The position numbers were made by a program, and so were the translations under genes. Under the pieces are notes generated by a model. The model was given only the letters and a program-made list of their open reading frames with translations. It was not told the DNA's origin and did no database searches. Shown piece after piece: positions 1 to 7,825 of a DNA stretch of 64,000 bases. How positions within the stretch are numbered: position 1 is the first letter of the stretch; every line of letters starts with the position of its first letter. The DNA is from Candidatus Woesearchaeota archaeon (GTDB lineage Archaea > Nanobdellota > Nanobdellia > Woesearchaeales > ARS49): contig JAGVZE010000007.1 of assembly GCA_018302815.1 (NCBI GenBank), positions 1-64,000 on the forward strand. Direction: 5' to 3'.

Positions 1-660
1 AAGGCTCACCACGCCAAACACATTACCAACGGAATCCTTGCCCGAGCCACAGCGAGGGTCAGCCCGCAGGCTGAGGGCTTGCCCCAAGGAGGAGGTCAAC
101 GTTTCCCATATCTTCATCATAATCTCTGGGTCATCCGCTTTGAAATCAACAGTTCTCTCTTTGTACACCTCAGACGCTTTGAATGCATCGCATAACAACT
201 CCTTCGAAGCCTCGTTTTCCCTTCGACCCATATAGTTTGTGCAAAGAATTCCAGTGTCCTTCAACAATCCATTCATCGCAATTGTGCGAAGCGAAGCCCA
301 CCTATCATTCGTGAAAAATGAGCAATAGTCCAAACTCATCACGTCCCATTGACGACTTTGTTTTGCAGCGTCTAGTAGATACTCCAAATCTGGCGCGCAG
401 ACAACCTCAATCCCCAAATTCGCGCGCTTTAAACGCTCAGCGCGCTCAGGGTCACATTCAAGCCCAGTAATATTTTTCCTAGGAATTCCAAGAGTATCAT
501 AGACTTTAAGCTCTAAACCAGCTTCGCCTTCCTGCTCGGCACCCGGAAAACAAAGAACTTCAATTCGCTTAGGCCGCTTGAATGAGAGGTGCATTCGCAC
601 GAACTGTTCAAGCGCCTTTCGCGATTTTTCCTTCACAGGGTCATTATAACTCTTAGACAT
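1..660 (-). CDS. Partial Rossmann-fold protein, methyltransferase-like (C-terminus beyond window)
   Basis: An open frame of 220 codons runs from an ATG at 660 off the left edge with no stop. The ATG follows a GGGGAG Shine-Dalgarno sequence about 8 bases upstream. Around residues 32-70 there is a strand-loop (IEVLCFPGAEQEGE), then a helix and the strand ITGLECDPERAERL, and later WDVMSLDYCSFF. This order of beta-strand, acidic residue and second strand is like SAM-dependent methyltransferases, but the nucleotide-binding glycines are poorly conserved. It lies 62 bases after the metallo-beta-lactamase-like gene on the same strand and is probably in the same operon. Function is inferred only from the fold pattern. 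A plasmid- or virus-type methylase-like protein is possible. Confidence 0.6.
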   Translation of the reverse strand, partial: MSKSYNDPVKEKSRKALEQFVRMHLSFKRPKRIEVLCFPGAEQEGEAGLELKVYDTLGIPRKNITGLECDPERAERLKRANLGIEVVCAPDLEYLLDAAKQSRQWDVMSLDYCSFFTNDRWASLRTIAMNGLLKDTGILCTNYMGRRENEASKELLCDAFKASEVYKERTVDFKADDPEIMMKIWETLTSSLGQALSLRADPRCGSGKDSVGNVFGVVSL

Positions 661-722
661 ATTCAGACTCCCCAAGAAGCGCTTTATAAAGCTTACTCTT
701 CAATATCCATATTTGAATGCTA

Positions 723-1295
723 TTAGAACTTGCCCAAAGATTTTTGCTCTGACACTGCGCCATAACTCGCAAGATCCACAACCAAGCCGTCCTCTGCCGC
801 GATTGTCTGAACGCCGGTCTTTGCCTTAATATCCCTTGCAGCGTACACTGGATTCGCCTCCCACTCTTTAGAGTCAAATCCTGTAAGAATAACTAGCTTT
901 GGCTTTGTTTTCTCAATAAGAGACTCGTCTCTTTTCACCAAAACAAGAACATCACACGCGCCGACTTCAGTTGGCTGAACAGAATCGATAACATACGCAA
1001 TCCTTGCATCAGGAACCACAATCAATGCGCCCCAAGATTTGCGCTCTACAACCGCGCCAGACTTGCCTTTGACCTTAACAACGCCGGCTTTCTGCATATC
1101 TGAAGCGCCAGTCATCACGATATCATTAACATCTTTTATTTTCGCCAAAGAGAGTGCTTCGAGAACATCACTGCCAGGGTCAACCAAAACTTTAGTCTTT
1201 TCTGATGCGACAATAAAACCCGCATCGCTTAGACTGCCACGTATGCTTTGACCCCTGCCAACGCCCAAAAATTGCAGACTCACACCCATAACCAT
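723..1295 (-). CDS. Metallo-beta-lactamase-fold protein lacking the metal-binding motif
   Basis: The 190-residue product starts with the strand pattern typical of RNase Z/MBL proteins (LQFLGVGRGQSIRGS, then AGFIV and KVLVDPGSD). Where active enzymes have THxHxDH, this protein has DIVMTGASDMQKAG, so the zinc-binding histidines are absent. It is also short for the family (usually 200-300 residues). It is therefore probably a non-catalytic MBL-fold protein. The ATG at 1295 overlaps the stop of a 21-codon ORF by one base (TGATG), which suggests coupled translation; a GTG at 1286 is an alternative start. The partial gene at 1-660 follows on the same strand. Confidence 0.65.
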   Translation of the reverse strand: MVMGVSLQFLGVGRGQSIRGSLSDAGFIVASEKTKVLVDPGSDVLEALSLAKIKDVNDIVMTGASDMQKAGVVKVKGKSGAVVERKSWGALIVVPDARIAYVIDSVQPTEVGACDVLVLVKRDESLIEKTKPKLVILTGFDSKEWEANPVYAARDIKAKTGVQTIAAEDGLVVDLASYGAVSEQKSLGKF

Positions 1296-1360
1296 CAGTC
1301 ATAGCTCAACCTATAAAATACATTGTTACCACTTTCCTCAACGGCAAAGCAAATCTTCAT
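1295..1360 (-). CDS. Possible 21-residue ORF in an overlapping string
   Basis: An ATG at 1358-1360 overlaps the preceding stop as ATGA, and its own TGA overlaps the start of the next gene as TGATG. The product would be MKICFAVEESGNNVFYRLSYD (21 residues, split here as MKICFAVEES then GNNVFYRLSYD). No domain is recognisable. Its only support is the tight overlap at both ends, which is typical of coupled cistrons; it could simply be a leader that passes ribosomes to the downstream gene. Confidence 0.3.
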   Translation of the reverse strand: MKICFAVEESGNNVFYRLSYD

Positions 1361-1446
1361 CCTCTACGCATCGCCTCCAACAAGAGCTCCACTTCCAGCA
1401 GACACTCATTCGCAGCAGACAACAACTCAAGAGGCTGTTTAGCCAT
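1357..1446 (-). CDS. Possible 29-residue ORF in an overlapping string
   Basis: The start ATG overlaps the stop of the 73-residue gene by eight bases (ATGGCTAA), and its TGA overlaps the next ATG. The product begins MAKQPLELLSAANECLLEVE and ends LLLEAMRRG; it would form one amphipathic, leucine-rich acidic helix. No family is recognised. The regular helix and the overlaps make it more likely than a chance frame, but it is short. Confidence 0.35.
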   Translation of the reverse strand: MAKQPLELLSAANECLLEVELLLEAMRRG

Positions 1447-1660
1447 TGCAAACACCTTCCAATGATTGAACAGGCTCAGCGCTTTCAGACAAAACTTGCA
1501 CTGGAACCCGCCCGCTTTCTTTCACTGCACGATTCCTTAACGCCTCGTATCTGGCAGCCGCTCCATTAGTTGCCTGCACCAAATACGCGGAAAGCGCCCT
1601 ATTCGCAGCATACCTTCCCTGCGAGGCCAAAGCCTCAACACTTTCTTTCCAATCTTTCAT
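1439..1660 (-). CDS. Small hypothetical protein, 73 residues
   Basis: The ATG at 1660 is chosen over the upstream one because GGTGGAGG lies about 10 bases before it. The product (starts MKDWKESVEALASQGRYAAN) is mostly helical with an alanine-rich centre (RALSAYLVQATNGAAARYEAL) and no cysteines or membrane segment. I do not recognise it. It is the first gene of a tightly overlapping series leading to the MBL-like gene. Confidence 0.5.
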   Translation of the reverse strand: MKDWKESVEALASQGRYAANRALSAYLVQATNGAAARYEALRNRAVKESGRVPVQVLSESAEPVQSLEGVCNG

Positions 1661-1827
1661 CTGGGTTTTCCTCCACCCGTACCTGCATAAGAAGAAGTCG
1701 AACACAAACCCCCTTCAACGCAGAACGGGATTGTGTTCAATAAATAATGCAAAATACATCGAACTGCTTAACGGAATTCATAGTCCAATGTATTTGCATT
1801 TGCATGAAACAAATGAATGAGCCGCGG

Positions 1828-1836
1828 TATATAAAT
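1828..1836 (+). promoter_or_regulatory. TATA box before the 84-residue ORF
   Basis: TATATAAAT stands in an A/T-rich stretch 59 bases before the ATG at 1895, which leaves an inferred leader of about 35 bases. The surrounding 1,660-1,880 stretch has no other gene I can support. Confidence 0.45.
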
Positions 1837-1894
1837 TTTACGACACGAAATATTACGATAGAAATAATAACAAGGACAACATTTGTATTTTCTA

Positions 1895-2149
1895 ATGGAT
1901 GAATCAAGTGTCATCATACATTTTAAAGAAATTCTAACCGACAGCGACCTTGAACGATTCCTCGAAGATTTCCCCGCGAGAGCGCGTTTCCCCAAAGACA
2001 AAGATCCAGAACGCGCACTAATATACGTGCTCACAGTCAAAAAAGGAGAGGAATTTGAAACCATCGCGCGCTTAAAACAAGCATACACTTCGCTTATCGG
2101 AACAGTGCATACCGCGACCGATTTGTACTCCGCCTGGCGCAAGCTTTAA
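1895..2149 (+). CDS. Small hypothetical protein, 84 residues
   Basis: The product begins MDESSVIIHFKEILTDSDLE and ends LYSAWRKL. It looks like a compact alpha/beta protein (FKEILTDSDLERFLEDF, then ALIYVLTVKKGEEFETIARL). No family is recognised. A TTG four codons upstream is an alternative start; the ATG is preferred. The 3' end holds the TATA box (CTTTAAAAACCC, 2144-2155) of the SRP RNA gene that follows. Confidence 0.5.
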   Translation: MDESSVIIHFKEILTDSDLERFLEDFPARARFPKDKDPERALIYVLTVKKGEEFETIARLKQAYTSLIGTVHTATDLYSAWRKL

Positions 2150-2155
2150 AAACCC
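2144..2155 (+). promoter_or_regulatory. TATA box of the SRP RNA gene
   Basis: CTTTAAAAACCC is centred about 25 bases before the SRP RNA 5' end at 2174, the usual spacing for an archaeal TATA box. It overlaps the stop of the upstream 84-residue ORF. Confidence 0.55.
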
Positions 2156-2173
2156 TCATTTCTGTCATTTATA

Positions 2174-2446
2174 CGGGCGGACTCGACCGGGAATATAGCC
2201 CCCTCCTGTCACCGTAAACGGGCTTTAGACGGGGTGACCGCCACAGAGCAGCACAATATGGACAGTTGAGTCCTACGCCGTACAACGACGTTCTGTCCAT
2301 CAGGATTGTGACTGCATGAACCGCGCCAGGCACGGAAGTGAGCAACGCTTAGTGTAGTTCATGATGCTTGGTGGGTCGCGGAACCGAGGAAAGCGCGGGA
2401 TCAACTCTTCTGTTTATAGTGTGTTCACCTGTGGAATGTCCGCCCG
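2174..2446 (+). ncRNA. ffs: Signal recognition particle (7S) RNA
   Basis: The ends pair as a terminal helix: CGGGCGGAC (2174-2182) with GTCCGCCCG (2438-2446). Near 2325-2350 is the helix 8 signature GCCAGGCACGGAAGTGAGCA, with the GGAA tetraloop and A-rich bulge that bind SRP54, flanked by TGAAC/GTTCA pairing. A 5' GTCACC/GGTGAC helix matches the archaeal Alu domain. The ~273-base length fits archaeal 7S RNA. Ends are set from the terminal pairing and may be off by a few bases. Confidence 0.92.
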
Positions 2447-2521
2447 CTTTATTCTAAAACGATTTAATAAAAATATTAATTTTCAAACTATTTTATAAAC
2501 ACCTGCAGTATTTTATTTTCA

Positions 2522-3364
2522 ATGGAAAAGGTAAAAATCGCGATAGTACAACAGAGAATCAAAATCCACCAGCCAGAAATCAATTTGAACCTGATGGAAC
2601 AGTTCATAAAAAAAGCAGCAGGCAAAGCAGACATAATAGTATTCCCTGAAGATTCAGTGACCGGACCTGTAATGCGAAAAAAAGAATTTGTAGATTATAA
2701 CCACAAGTACGCTAAACATTTTCAGATTCTGGCCAAAAAATACCTAATAGACATAGTTCCCGGCTCCATAATCGAAGCAGACAAGCGCGGCTGGTTCAAC
2801 GTCGCATATTACATAGACAAATCAGGAAAAATACTGGGACGATACGAGAAAATAAACCTATGGCACCCTGAACGAAGCTATCTTAAATCAGGAACCAAGC
2901 CGTGCGTTTTCAAAACACGATTCGGCAAAACCGCCCTTCTAATATGCTGGGATTTGGCTTTTCCTGAAACGTTCAAACAACTCCTGCTAAAAAACGCCGA
3001 AATAATCATCTGCCCCAGCTACTGGCTCAAAGGAGATGCAGGAGTAGGCACGAAATATACCCGCAATTCAGAGGAAATGCTCGTTGATTCAATGTGCGCC
3101 TCACGCGCTTTTGAAAACGAAGCAATAATGGTTTACACAAACGGAGCAGGAAAATTCAATTACGGAAAATACTCTGATGCGCTTATCGGCCATACACAAA
3201 TCTGCGCTCCTTTTCTTGGATCAATTGCGAAAATGAATCATAATAAACAAGATATGAGAATAATCGCAGTCGACCTTTCAATACTTAAGGATGCAGAAAA
3301 GGCATACAAGCTAAGAGTGGATGCGAAAAAACGTGCGCAATCCTTTTATTCTAAACGTTATTAG
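2522..3364 (+). CDS. Carbon-nitrogen hydrolase (nitrilase superfamily)
   Basis: The 280-residue protein has the three catalytic residues of the superfamily in their usual contexts: Glu43 (VFPEDS), Lys110 (YEKINLWHPE) and Cys142 (LLICWDLAFPE). These enzymes hydrolyse C-N bonds of amides, carbamoyl compounds or nitriles; the substrate cannot be read from the sequence. The length is normal. The stop overlaps a GTG before the following SDR gene, so the two are probably cotranscribed. It lies just downstream of the SRP RNA gene. Confidence 0.85.
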   Translation: MEKVKIAIVQQRIKIHQPEINLNLMEQFIKKAAGKADIIVFPEDSVTGPVMRKKEFVDYNHKYAKHFQILAKKYLIDIVPGSIIEADKRGWFNVAYYIDKSGKILGRYEKINLWHPERSYLKSGTKPCVFKTRFGKTALLICWDLAFPETFKQLLLKNAEIIICPSYWLKGDAGVGTKYTRNSEEMLVDSMCASRAFENEAIMVYTNGAGKFNYGKYSDALIGHTQICAPFLGSIAKMNHNKQDMRIIAVDLSILKDAEKAYKLRVDAKKRAQSFYSKRY

Positions 3365-3372
3365 TGCAATCT

Positions 3373-4125
3373 ATGCAGCTAAAAAATAAGGTGGCAATCG
3401 TAACAGGCGCAAGCTCGGGCATAGGCAAAGCAATCGCGATACTTTTCGCAAAGCAAGGTGCTCACGTCGTCATAGCCGCGCGAAGCGCTGACGGCAAAAA
3501 AGTCGAAAACGAAATCAGAAAAATGGGCGGAAGCGCAATATTCATCAAAACAGACGTGACTTCGAACACATCAGTCAAATCAATGGTTGCACAGGCACTC
3601 AAAACATTCAAGCGCATCGACATACTCGTCAACAATGCAGGAATAATGCTAGGCGGAACAGCCGAAACAACATCTGAACAAACATGGGACGCAGTCCTTG
3701 ACACAAACCTCAAAGGAACATTCCTATGCTCAAAACATTGCCTGCCGCACCTCAAGAAAACCAAAAACGCTGCAATCATCAACATAGCAAGCGAATGGGG
3801 ACTAAACGGCGGACAAGGATACGCAGCCTACTGCGCAAGCAAAGGAGGAGTAGTCAATTTGACACGAGCAATGGCGCTAGACCACGCGCGAGAAGGAATA
3901 AGAGTTAACTGCATCGCACCCGGCCCAATTAATACCCATATGCTGACGAGCGCATTCAAAAAAGACGAGCTCAAATACATCGCAAGCTTAGTACCTCTTG
4001 GAAGAATAGGAACGCCAGAAGAAGTCGCAAACGTCGCACTATTTCTTGCAAGCGACCTATCGAGCTTTGTCACAGGAAGCATTTATTCAGTAGACGGCGG
4101 GGACATGGCAGGCTATTACGCTTAA
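3373..4125 (+). CDS. Short-chain dehydrogenase/reductase
   Basis: This is a classical SDR of 250 residues. It has the NAD(P)-binding TGASSGIG at 11-18, NNAG at 87-90, catalytic Ser140 and the YCASK motif (Tyr153, Lys157), and ends with the family's VTGSIYSVDGG. ALVEIGHT: Arg36 and the absence of Asp at the end of beta-2 (AARSAD) suggest NADP rather than NAD. The closest look is to 3-oxoacyl-ACP reductase-like enzymes, but the substrate is unknown. I chose the ATG at 3373 because it gives the usual N-terminus; a GTG at 3364 overlapping the upstream stop is possible. It converges with leuS with no gap. Confidence 0.88.
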   Translation: MQLKNKVAIVTGASSGIGKAIAILFAKQGAHVVIAARSADGKKVENEIRKMGGSAIFIKTDVTSNTSVKSMVAQALKTFKRIDILVNNAGIMLGGTAETTSEQTWDAVLDTNLKGTFLCSKHCLPHLKKTKNAAIINIASEWGLNGGQGYAAYCASKGGVVNLTRAMALDHAREGIRVNCIAPGPINTHMLTSAFKKDELKYIASLVPLGRIGTPEEVANVALFLASDLSSFVTGSIYSVDGGDMAGYYA

Positions 4126-6936
4126 CTATTTAACAACAATCGCGGGCTTACCCGGCAACGCCACATTCGCCTTTTTATCAGAACTCTTCTCGGCAGCAAG
4201 GACAACAATCTTGCTTGAAAACGCCTGCTCAAGACGCTCTTTCATACCATCAATAGTATCAAGCTCTGTCTTTTGGTCAAGAACGACTTCAGGCAGTTTC
4301 TGAGGGTCCTTAAGCACAGACTGAACAAGCTTCATAACATCCTCACCGCTCTTTTTCAGGTCGGTCTTCATAATCGCAGAGATGATGACTTTCATATCCC
4401 TTGTTTCCTTTAAGAGGTCTCTTAACATCAAGAACAACTGGTACTTCCACTGCGAACTAACCAAAACACTGATTTCTTTCGGCGTCACTTTCGCCAAAGT
4501 TATGACAGTCTTGATATCTGAAACCAACTGCTCGAACGCCTCAACCTTGAACTCCTCAATCGGGTCGATACGCTTCTCGTCAACCTTTGGCCAAGTTGCA
4601 ATTGAGACAAAGCCCTTGCCCCTGTCCAACTCGTTCAATTCTTCAGCCAAATGCGGAACAAGAGGAGAGAGCAAAACTATCCAATCGGAAACAAGATTCG
4701 CGAAAGCCTGCATCTGCTGTTCAGACAATAATTTCTGAGCTTTCTTGACCAACGCAGGAATATCGTAAAGAACAACCATACTATACCCTCGTAAATCCAT
4801 CCTTGCGATACACTCAGACGCTTTCTTCTTCAAACGTTCGAACTGCGAAAGCGCCCATGCAGGCGATTCACCCTTCTTTTTACTCTTTACGAGTTCGCTC
4901 GCAAGCTCGAACAAAGATTCAAGATGCTTTTGAACATGACTCACTGTACCTTTATCCCAATTCATCGTGCTCTCAACGCTCGTCGTGCTGCAAAGGAACG
5001 CGCGGAAAACATCAGCTCCGTATTCCCTATCAAGCTCGAGCAAAGTCACAGTATTGCCCTTGCTCTTACTCATCTTCACACCTTCGCTTAAAACCATACC
5101 GTGGAAAGAAACTTTCTTCGGCCAATACTTTTTATCAAACGCAGCGACGTGAGCAAAAATCATAAACGACAAATGATTCGGCAAGTGCGCAGGGAAAGTA
5201 TGACGATGGTCAATCGGATACCAATAATCAAAACTCTGCCTTAATTCTTTTAGCGCCTGCTCATTAACGCCTGTGCTCTTTGCCACATCCTTTAGCGCAC
5301 CGTGGCCGTTGAACACGAAATCGAAAAATTCTTCAGACATCTGATTGTCCTTTATCTTATGCTCGCGCAGCAAATGCGCAATAGGGTAAAGAGACATGTA
5401 CACAGTCGAATCGCTAAGAGACTCTATCACCCAGTTAGTATCGAATGGAAGCTTTGTACCAAGACCACGACGCCTCGCGCACGGACGCCTCTCAAGCCAA
5501 GCAAAAGTATCCTCAAACATCTTGCGATAAACATCAGGCTGAATAGTCATACCATCAAGACACTTCTTCGCATTCTCCTTCCAACCCTTCGCGGTAAAAT
5601 CAATAAACCACTGCTGGTCAAGCATGGCAACAATAACATCGCCGCCATCCCTAGAAACCGCGGAGCGGGATGTCTCGTAGAATTGCACGCCAAAGCCATC
5701 CTTTAACGCCTCATCACGCATAGATTTCCTTGCTTCTGAAACAGTCATGCCTGAGAATCTACCGCAGTTGTCCTTGAGAATGCCAGTATGGAATCCTGCC
5801 TTGTACAACTCCTGCGTCGCTTCCTTAAGCTCTGTCTCCTGACTAAGGCTTGTGATTTTCATCTTCTTACACAATTCCATCGCAGGAAAATCACCAAAAC
5901 CTTTAGTTTGAATTATAGAGATGGGTTTTATTTGGCTCTTGAGTTGCTGCAGAGCAATATAATCAAAAGGAGCATCGCTTGGAACACTAGTCACGAAACC
6001 AGTGCAGATATTCGGCTTCACGAACGACGCCTCAAGAATCACAACGTCCCTTGCGATAAACGGCGCGATAGCCTTTTTATTCAGGAAATACGAACCCGAA
6101 AGCTCTTTTTCCACGATAACTTTATGCTCCTGATATTGCAGTTTTGTCACGCAATCCTTGCTAACGTACCAAGTTTCACCATCAACTTTAGCCTTGACAT
6201 AAGTTGCCTGCGGGTTCACCCACAAGTTCGTCTGGCCGAACATAGTCTCAGGCCTCAAAGTTCCAGCGACAACAAAACCATCCTCGAACGCGAACTTGAG
6301 CAGCACGAAATCCTGCTTTTCAACAGGGTCAAGATCGCCATCTTTAATGTCATCTTCTCCGACAGCATTATTTAGCGTGAGGCTGAAAAGAACAGGATAC
6401 TTGCCCTGCATAAGATAACCATTTTCCTTATATTTTTTGAAAAGCCATTCAACCATCTTCTGATGCATACCTTCACCTGACGTGAAACTTCTTCGCCAAT
6501 CAACAGAGAGACCCAGGAGCGAGAATTCATCAACCATCTTAGGAATGAAAAAGTCCACAATCTTCTGCGGGTCCTTAAATGACTGGACAATCTTCTCGAC
6601 TTCCTTCCCATCATTTATGTACGCCTTCACGTATTCAGTGTAAAGCGCGAGCATCTTAGGGTCCTTCTTTTCAATACCCAAACTAATGCCCAAAACAGGA
6701 GTTCCAGAAATATGAAACGCCATCGGAAAAAGAACATTCTTACCAGACATACGCTGGAACCTTGCGAACACATCAGCTTCAGTCACAACCCTTGCGTGCC
6801 CAATATGCAAACTGCCAGAAATGTAAGGGTACGGAACAGTAATCAAGTATTTCTCCTGCTTATTCTGCTCAGGCTCGAAGAGTTTAGCATCCTTCCAACG
6901 CTTCTGCCACTTACGAACGACCTTTTGCGAGTCCAT
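4126..6936 (-). CDS. leuS: Leucyl-tRNA synthetase
   Basis: This 936-residue class I synthetase charges tRNA-Leu. It has HIGHARV near residue 41, an editing domain with the T-rich and GTVLRPET-like region (VVAGTLRPETMFG), WVIESLSDSTVYM in the second half of the Rossmann fold, and KMSKSKGN at about 625-632. The anticodon-binding and C-terminal parts follow. Its organisation is the archaeal/eukaryotic type, and the length is normal. A TATA box for it lies at 6957-6967 on the opposite strand. It diverges from the FHA gene and converges with the SDR gene. Confidence 0.96.
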   Translation of the reverse strand: MDSQKVVRKWQKRWKDAKLFEPEQNKQEKYLITVPYPYISGSLHIGHARVVTEADVFARFQRMSGKNVLFPMAFHISGTPVLGISLGIEKKDPKMLALYTEYVKAYINDGKEVEKIVQSFKDPQKIVDFFIPKMVDEFSLLGLSVDWRRSFTSGEGMHQKMVEWLFKKYKENGYLMQGKYPVLFSLTLNNAVGEDDIKDGDLDPVEKQDFVLLKFAFEDGFVVAGTLRPETMFGQTNLWVNPQATYVKAKVDGETWYVSKDCVTKLQYQEHKVIVEKELSGSYFLNKKAIAPFIARDVVILEASFVKPNICTGFVTSVPSDAPFDYIALQQLKSQIKPISIIQTKGFGDFPAMELCKKMKITSLSQETELKEATQELYKAGFHTGILKDNCGRFSGMTVSEARKSMRDEALKDGFGVQFYETSRSAVSRDGGDVIVAMLDQQWFIDFTAKGWKENAKKCLDGMTIQPDVYRKMFEDTFAWLERRPCARRRGLGTKLPFDTNWVIESLSDSTVYMSLYPIAHLLREHKIKDNQMSEEFFDFVFNGHGALKDVAKSTGVNEQALKELRQSFDYWYPIDHRHTFPAHLPNHLSFMIFAHVAAFDKKYWPKKVSFHGMVLSEGVKMSKSKGNTVTLLELDREYGADVFRAFLCSTTSVESTMNWDKGTVSHVQKHLESLFELASELVKSKKKGESPAWALSQFERLKKKASECIARMDLRGYSMVVLYDIPALVKKAQKLLSEQQMQAFANLVSDWIVLLSPLVPHLAEELNELDRGKGFVSIATWPKVDEKRIDPIEEFKVEAFEQLVSDIKTVITLAKVTPKEISVLVSSQWKYQLFLMLRDLLKETRDMKVIISAIMKTDLKKSGEDVMKLVQSVLKDPQKLPEVVLDQKTELDTIDGMKERLEQAFSSKIVVLAAEKSSDKKANVALPGKPAIVVK

Positions 6937-6956
6937 AGCCTAAAGCACACGACGTT

Positions 6957-6967
6957 CTTTTAAAAAG
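6957..6967 (-). promoter_or_regulatory. TATA box of leuS
   Basis: The palindromic CTTTTTAAAAG-like core (CTTTTAAAAAG on +) lies 21-31 bases before the leuS ATG at 6936. It implies a very short leader, as is common in archaea. Confidence 0.5.
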
Positions 6968-6983
6968 TTATCCACGCCAAAAG

Positions 6984-6993
6984 CTATTTAAAC
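6984..6993 (+). promoter_or_regulatory. TATA box of the FHA gene
   Basis: CTATTTAAAC stands 22-31 bases before the ATG at 7015 and forms a divergent promoter pair with the leuS TATA box. Confidence 0.5.
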
Positions 6994-7014
6994 AAAATCA
7001 ACCTTTTGTTTTAT

Positions 7015-7455
7015 ATGAGAGTTGAATTCGTGCTAATCGAAGGAACTTGGTTCGATAATAAAACAAGACTTCCAGCCACCCTTCTAGGAGATCGTTACCA
7101 AAAAGGCCGTTCCCGAGTAGTTCTTGGACATGACGAACAAATAGACATCCTTGGAACCGCGCCAATTATGATAGGACGCGATCCTACAAACGACATAATC
7201 CTAGACACCAAATCCAACTCACGAAAACACTGTTTCATCTATTTCGAAGGCGATCAGGCATTCATAAAAGACATATCCAGTTATGGGAGGGTCATAACAA
7301 CATATGAGGGCGCGAAATGGGGCGGCGGATACAGCAGTCCTGAAAAACACATAGTCACCATCCATCAGAACCCCGACGGCATCGAACTTAAGAACCAGAG
7401 CTATCTACTCTTTCCTGACGGCACAAAGATTCAAGTGTGGATAATTCCTGATTAA
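7015..7455 (+). CDS. FHA-domain protein
   Basis: The 146-residue protein carries one forkhead-associated domain: MIGRDPTNDIILD (the conserved GR), then NSRKHCFIYFEG (the S..H signature) and AFIKDISSYG (in place of the usual D..S.NG). FHA domains bind phosphothreonine peptides, so a signalling or assembly role is likely. No other domain is present. The ATG at 7015 follows a TATA box with a short leader. The next gene is tRNA-Cys on the same strand. Confidence 0.8.
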   Translation: MRVEFVLIEGTWFDNKTRLPATLLGDRYQKGRSRVVLGHDEQIDILGTAPIMIGRDPTNDIILDTKSNSRKHCFIYFEGDQAFIKDISSYGRVITTYEGAKWGGGYSSPEKHIVTIHQNPDGIELKNQSYLLFPDGTKIQVWIIPD

Positions 7456-7464
7456 CCGCGGAAA

Positions 7465-7476
7465 CGTTTATAAACG
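7465..7476 (+). promoter_or_regulatory. TATA box of tRNA-Cys
   Basis: CGTTTATAAACG is a palindromic TATA element 24-35 bases before the tRNA 5' end at 7500. Confidence 0.6.
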
Positions 7477-7499
7477 ACTCCTTCTGACCCTAACTTATC

Positions 7500-7571
7500 G
7501 GCGAGGTAGCCAAGCGGCTAAGGCAGCAGGCTGCAACCCTGCGATTCAGGAGTTCGAGTCTCCTCCTCGCC
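7500..7571 (+). tRNA. tRNA-Cys (GCA)
   Basis: The acceptor stem pairs GGCGAGG (7500-7506) with CCTCGCC (7565-7571). The D-arm is GCC...GGC, the anticodon stem GCAGG/CCTGC encloses CTGCAAC with anticodon GCA, and the T-arm is AGGAG-TTCGAGT-CTCCT. CCA is not encoded. The 3' 44 bases (7530-7573) recur exactly at 7714-7757. Confidence 0.95.
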
Positions 7572-7573
7572 TT

Positions 7574-7713
7574 CAAACTTTCAGAAAGTTTGATCAAATC
7601 GCTTCTCGTATCGTCTCGAGAAGCAATTTATCAAATATTCGCTTTGCGAATATGTAAATGACTCTTCTCTCGACTCCACGAAGTCGCGAAATCAGGTCTT
7701 GAAACGTCATAAC
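7574..7713 (+). mobile_element. Hairpin-rich ~140-bp insert between tRNA-Cys and a copy of its 3' half (element copy 1)
   Basis: Three hairpins are visible in order: AAACTTT/AAAGTTT (7575-7591), CTTCTCG/CGAGAAG (about 7604-7625), and ATATTCGC-TTT-GCGAATAT (about 7634-7652). After them comes ATGACTCTTCTCTC. The same layout and much of the sequence recur at 50672-50797. It encodes nothing. The flanking 44-bp direct repeats of the tRNA 3' part point to insertion at the tRNA. Whether the element is mobile DNA, a structured RNA or both is open. Confidence 0.55.
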
Positions 7714-7757
7714 GCTGCAACCCTGCGATTCAGGAGTTCGAGTCTCCTCCTCGCCTT
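7714..7757 (+). pseudogene. Duplicated 3' part of tRNA-Cys
   Basis: This is a perfect 44-base copy of 7530-7573, from the anticodon loop to two bases after the tRNA. The D-arm, the 5' acceptor strand and a promoter are missing, so it is not a tRNA gene. It looks like an attachment-site remnant left by insertion. Confidence 0.8.
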
Positions 7758-7825
7758 ATTTTCAAGTACTACGCGCCGTTCTATAGTTCAAAAAGATTAA
7801 AAACCATTTTCGCCTGTCCTAAAAT

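Noticed and set aside
7714-7757. Second tRNA-Cys gene
   Set aside because: Only the 3' part is present; the 5' acceptor strand, D-arm and promoter are missing.
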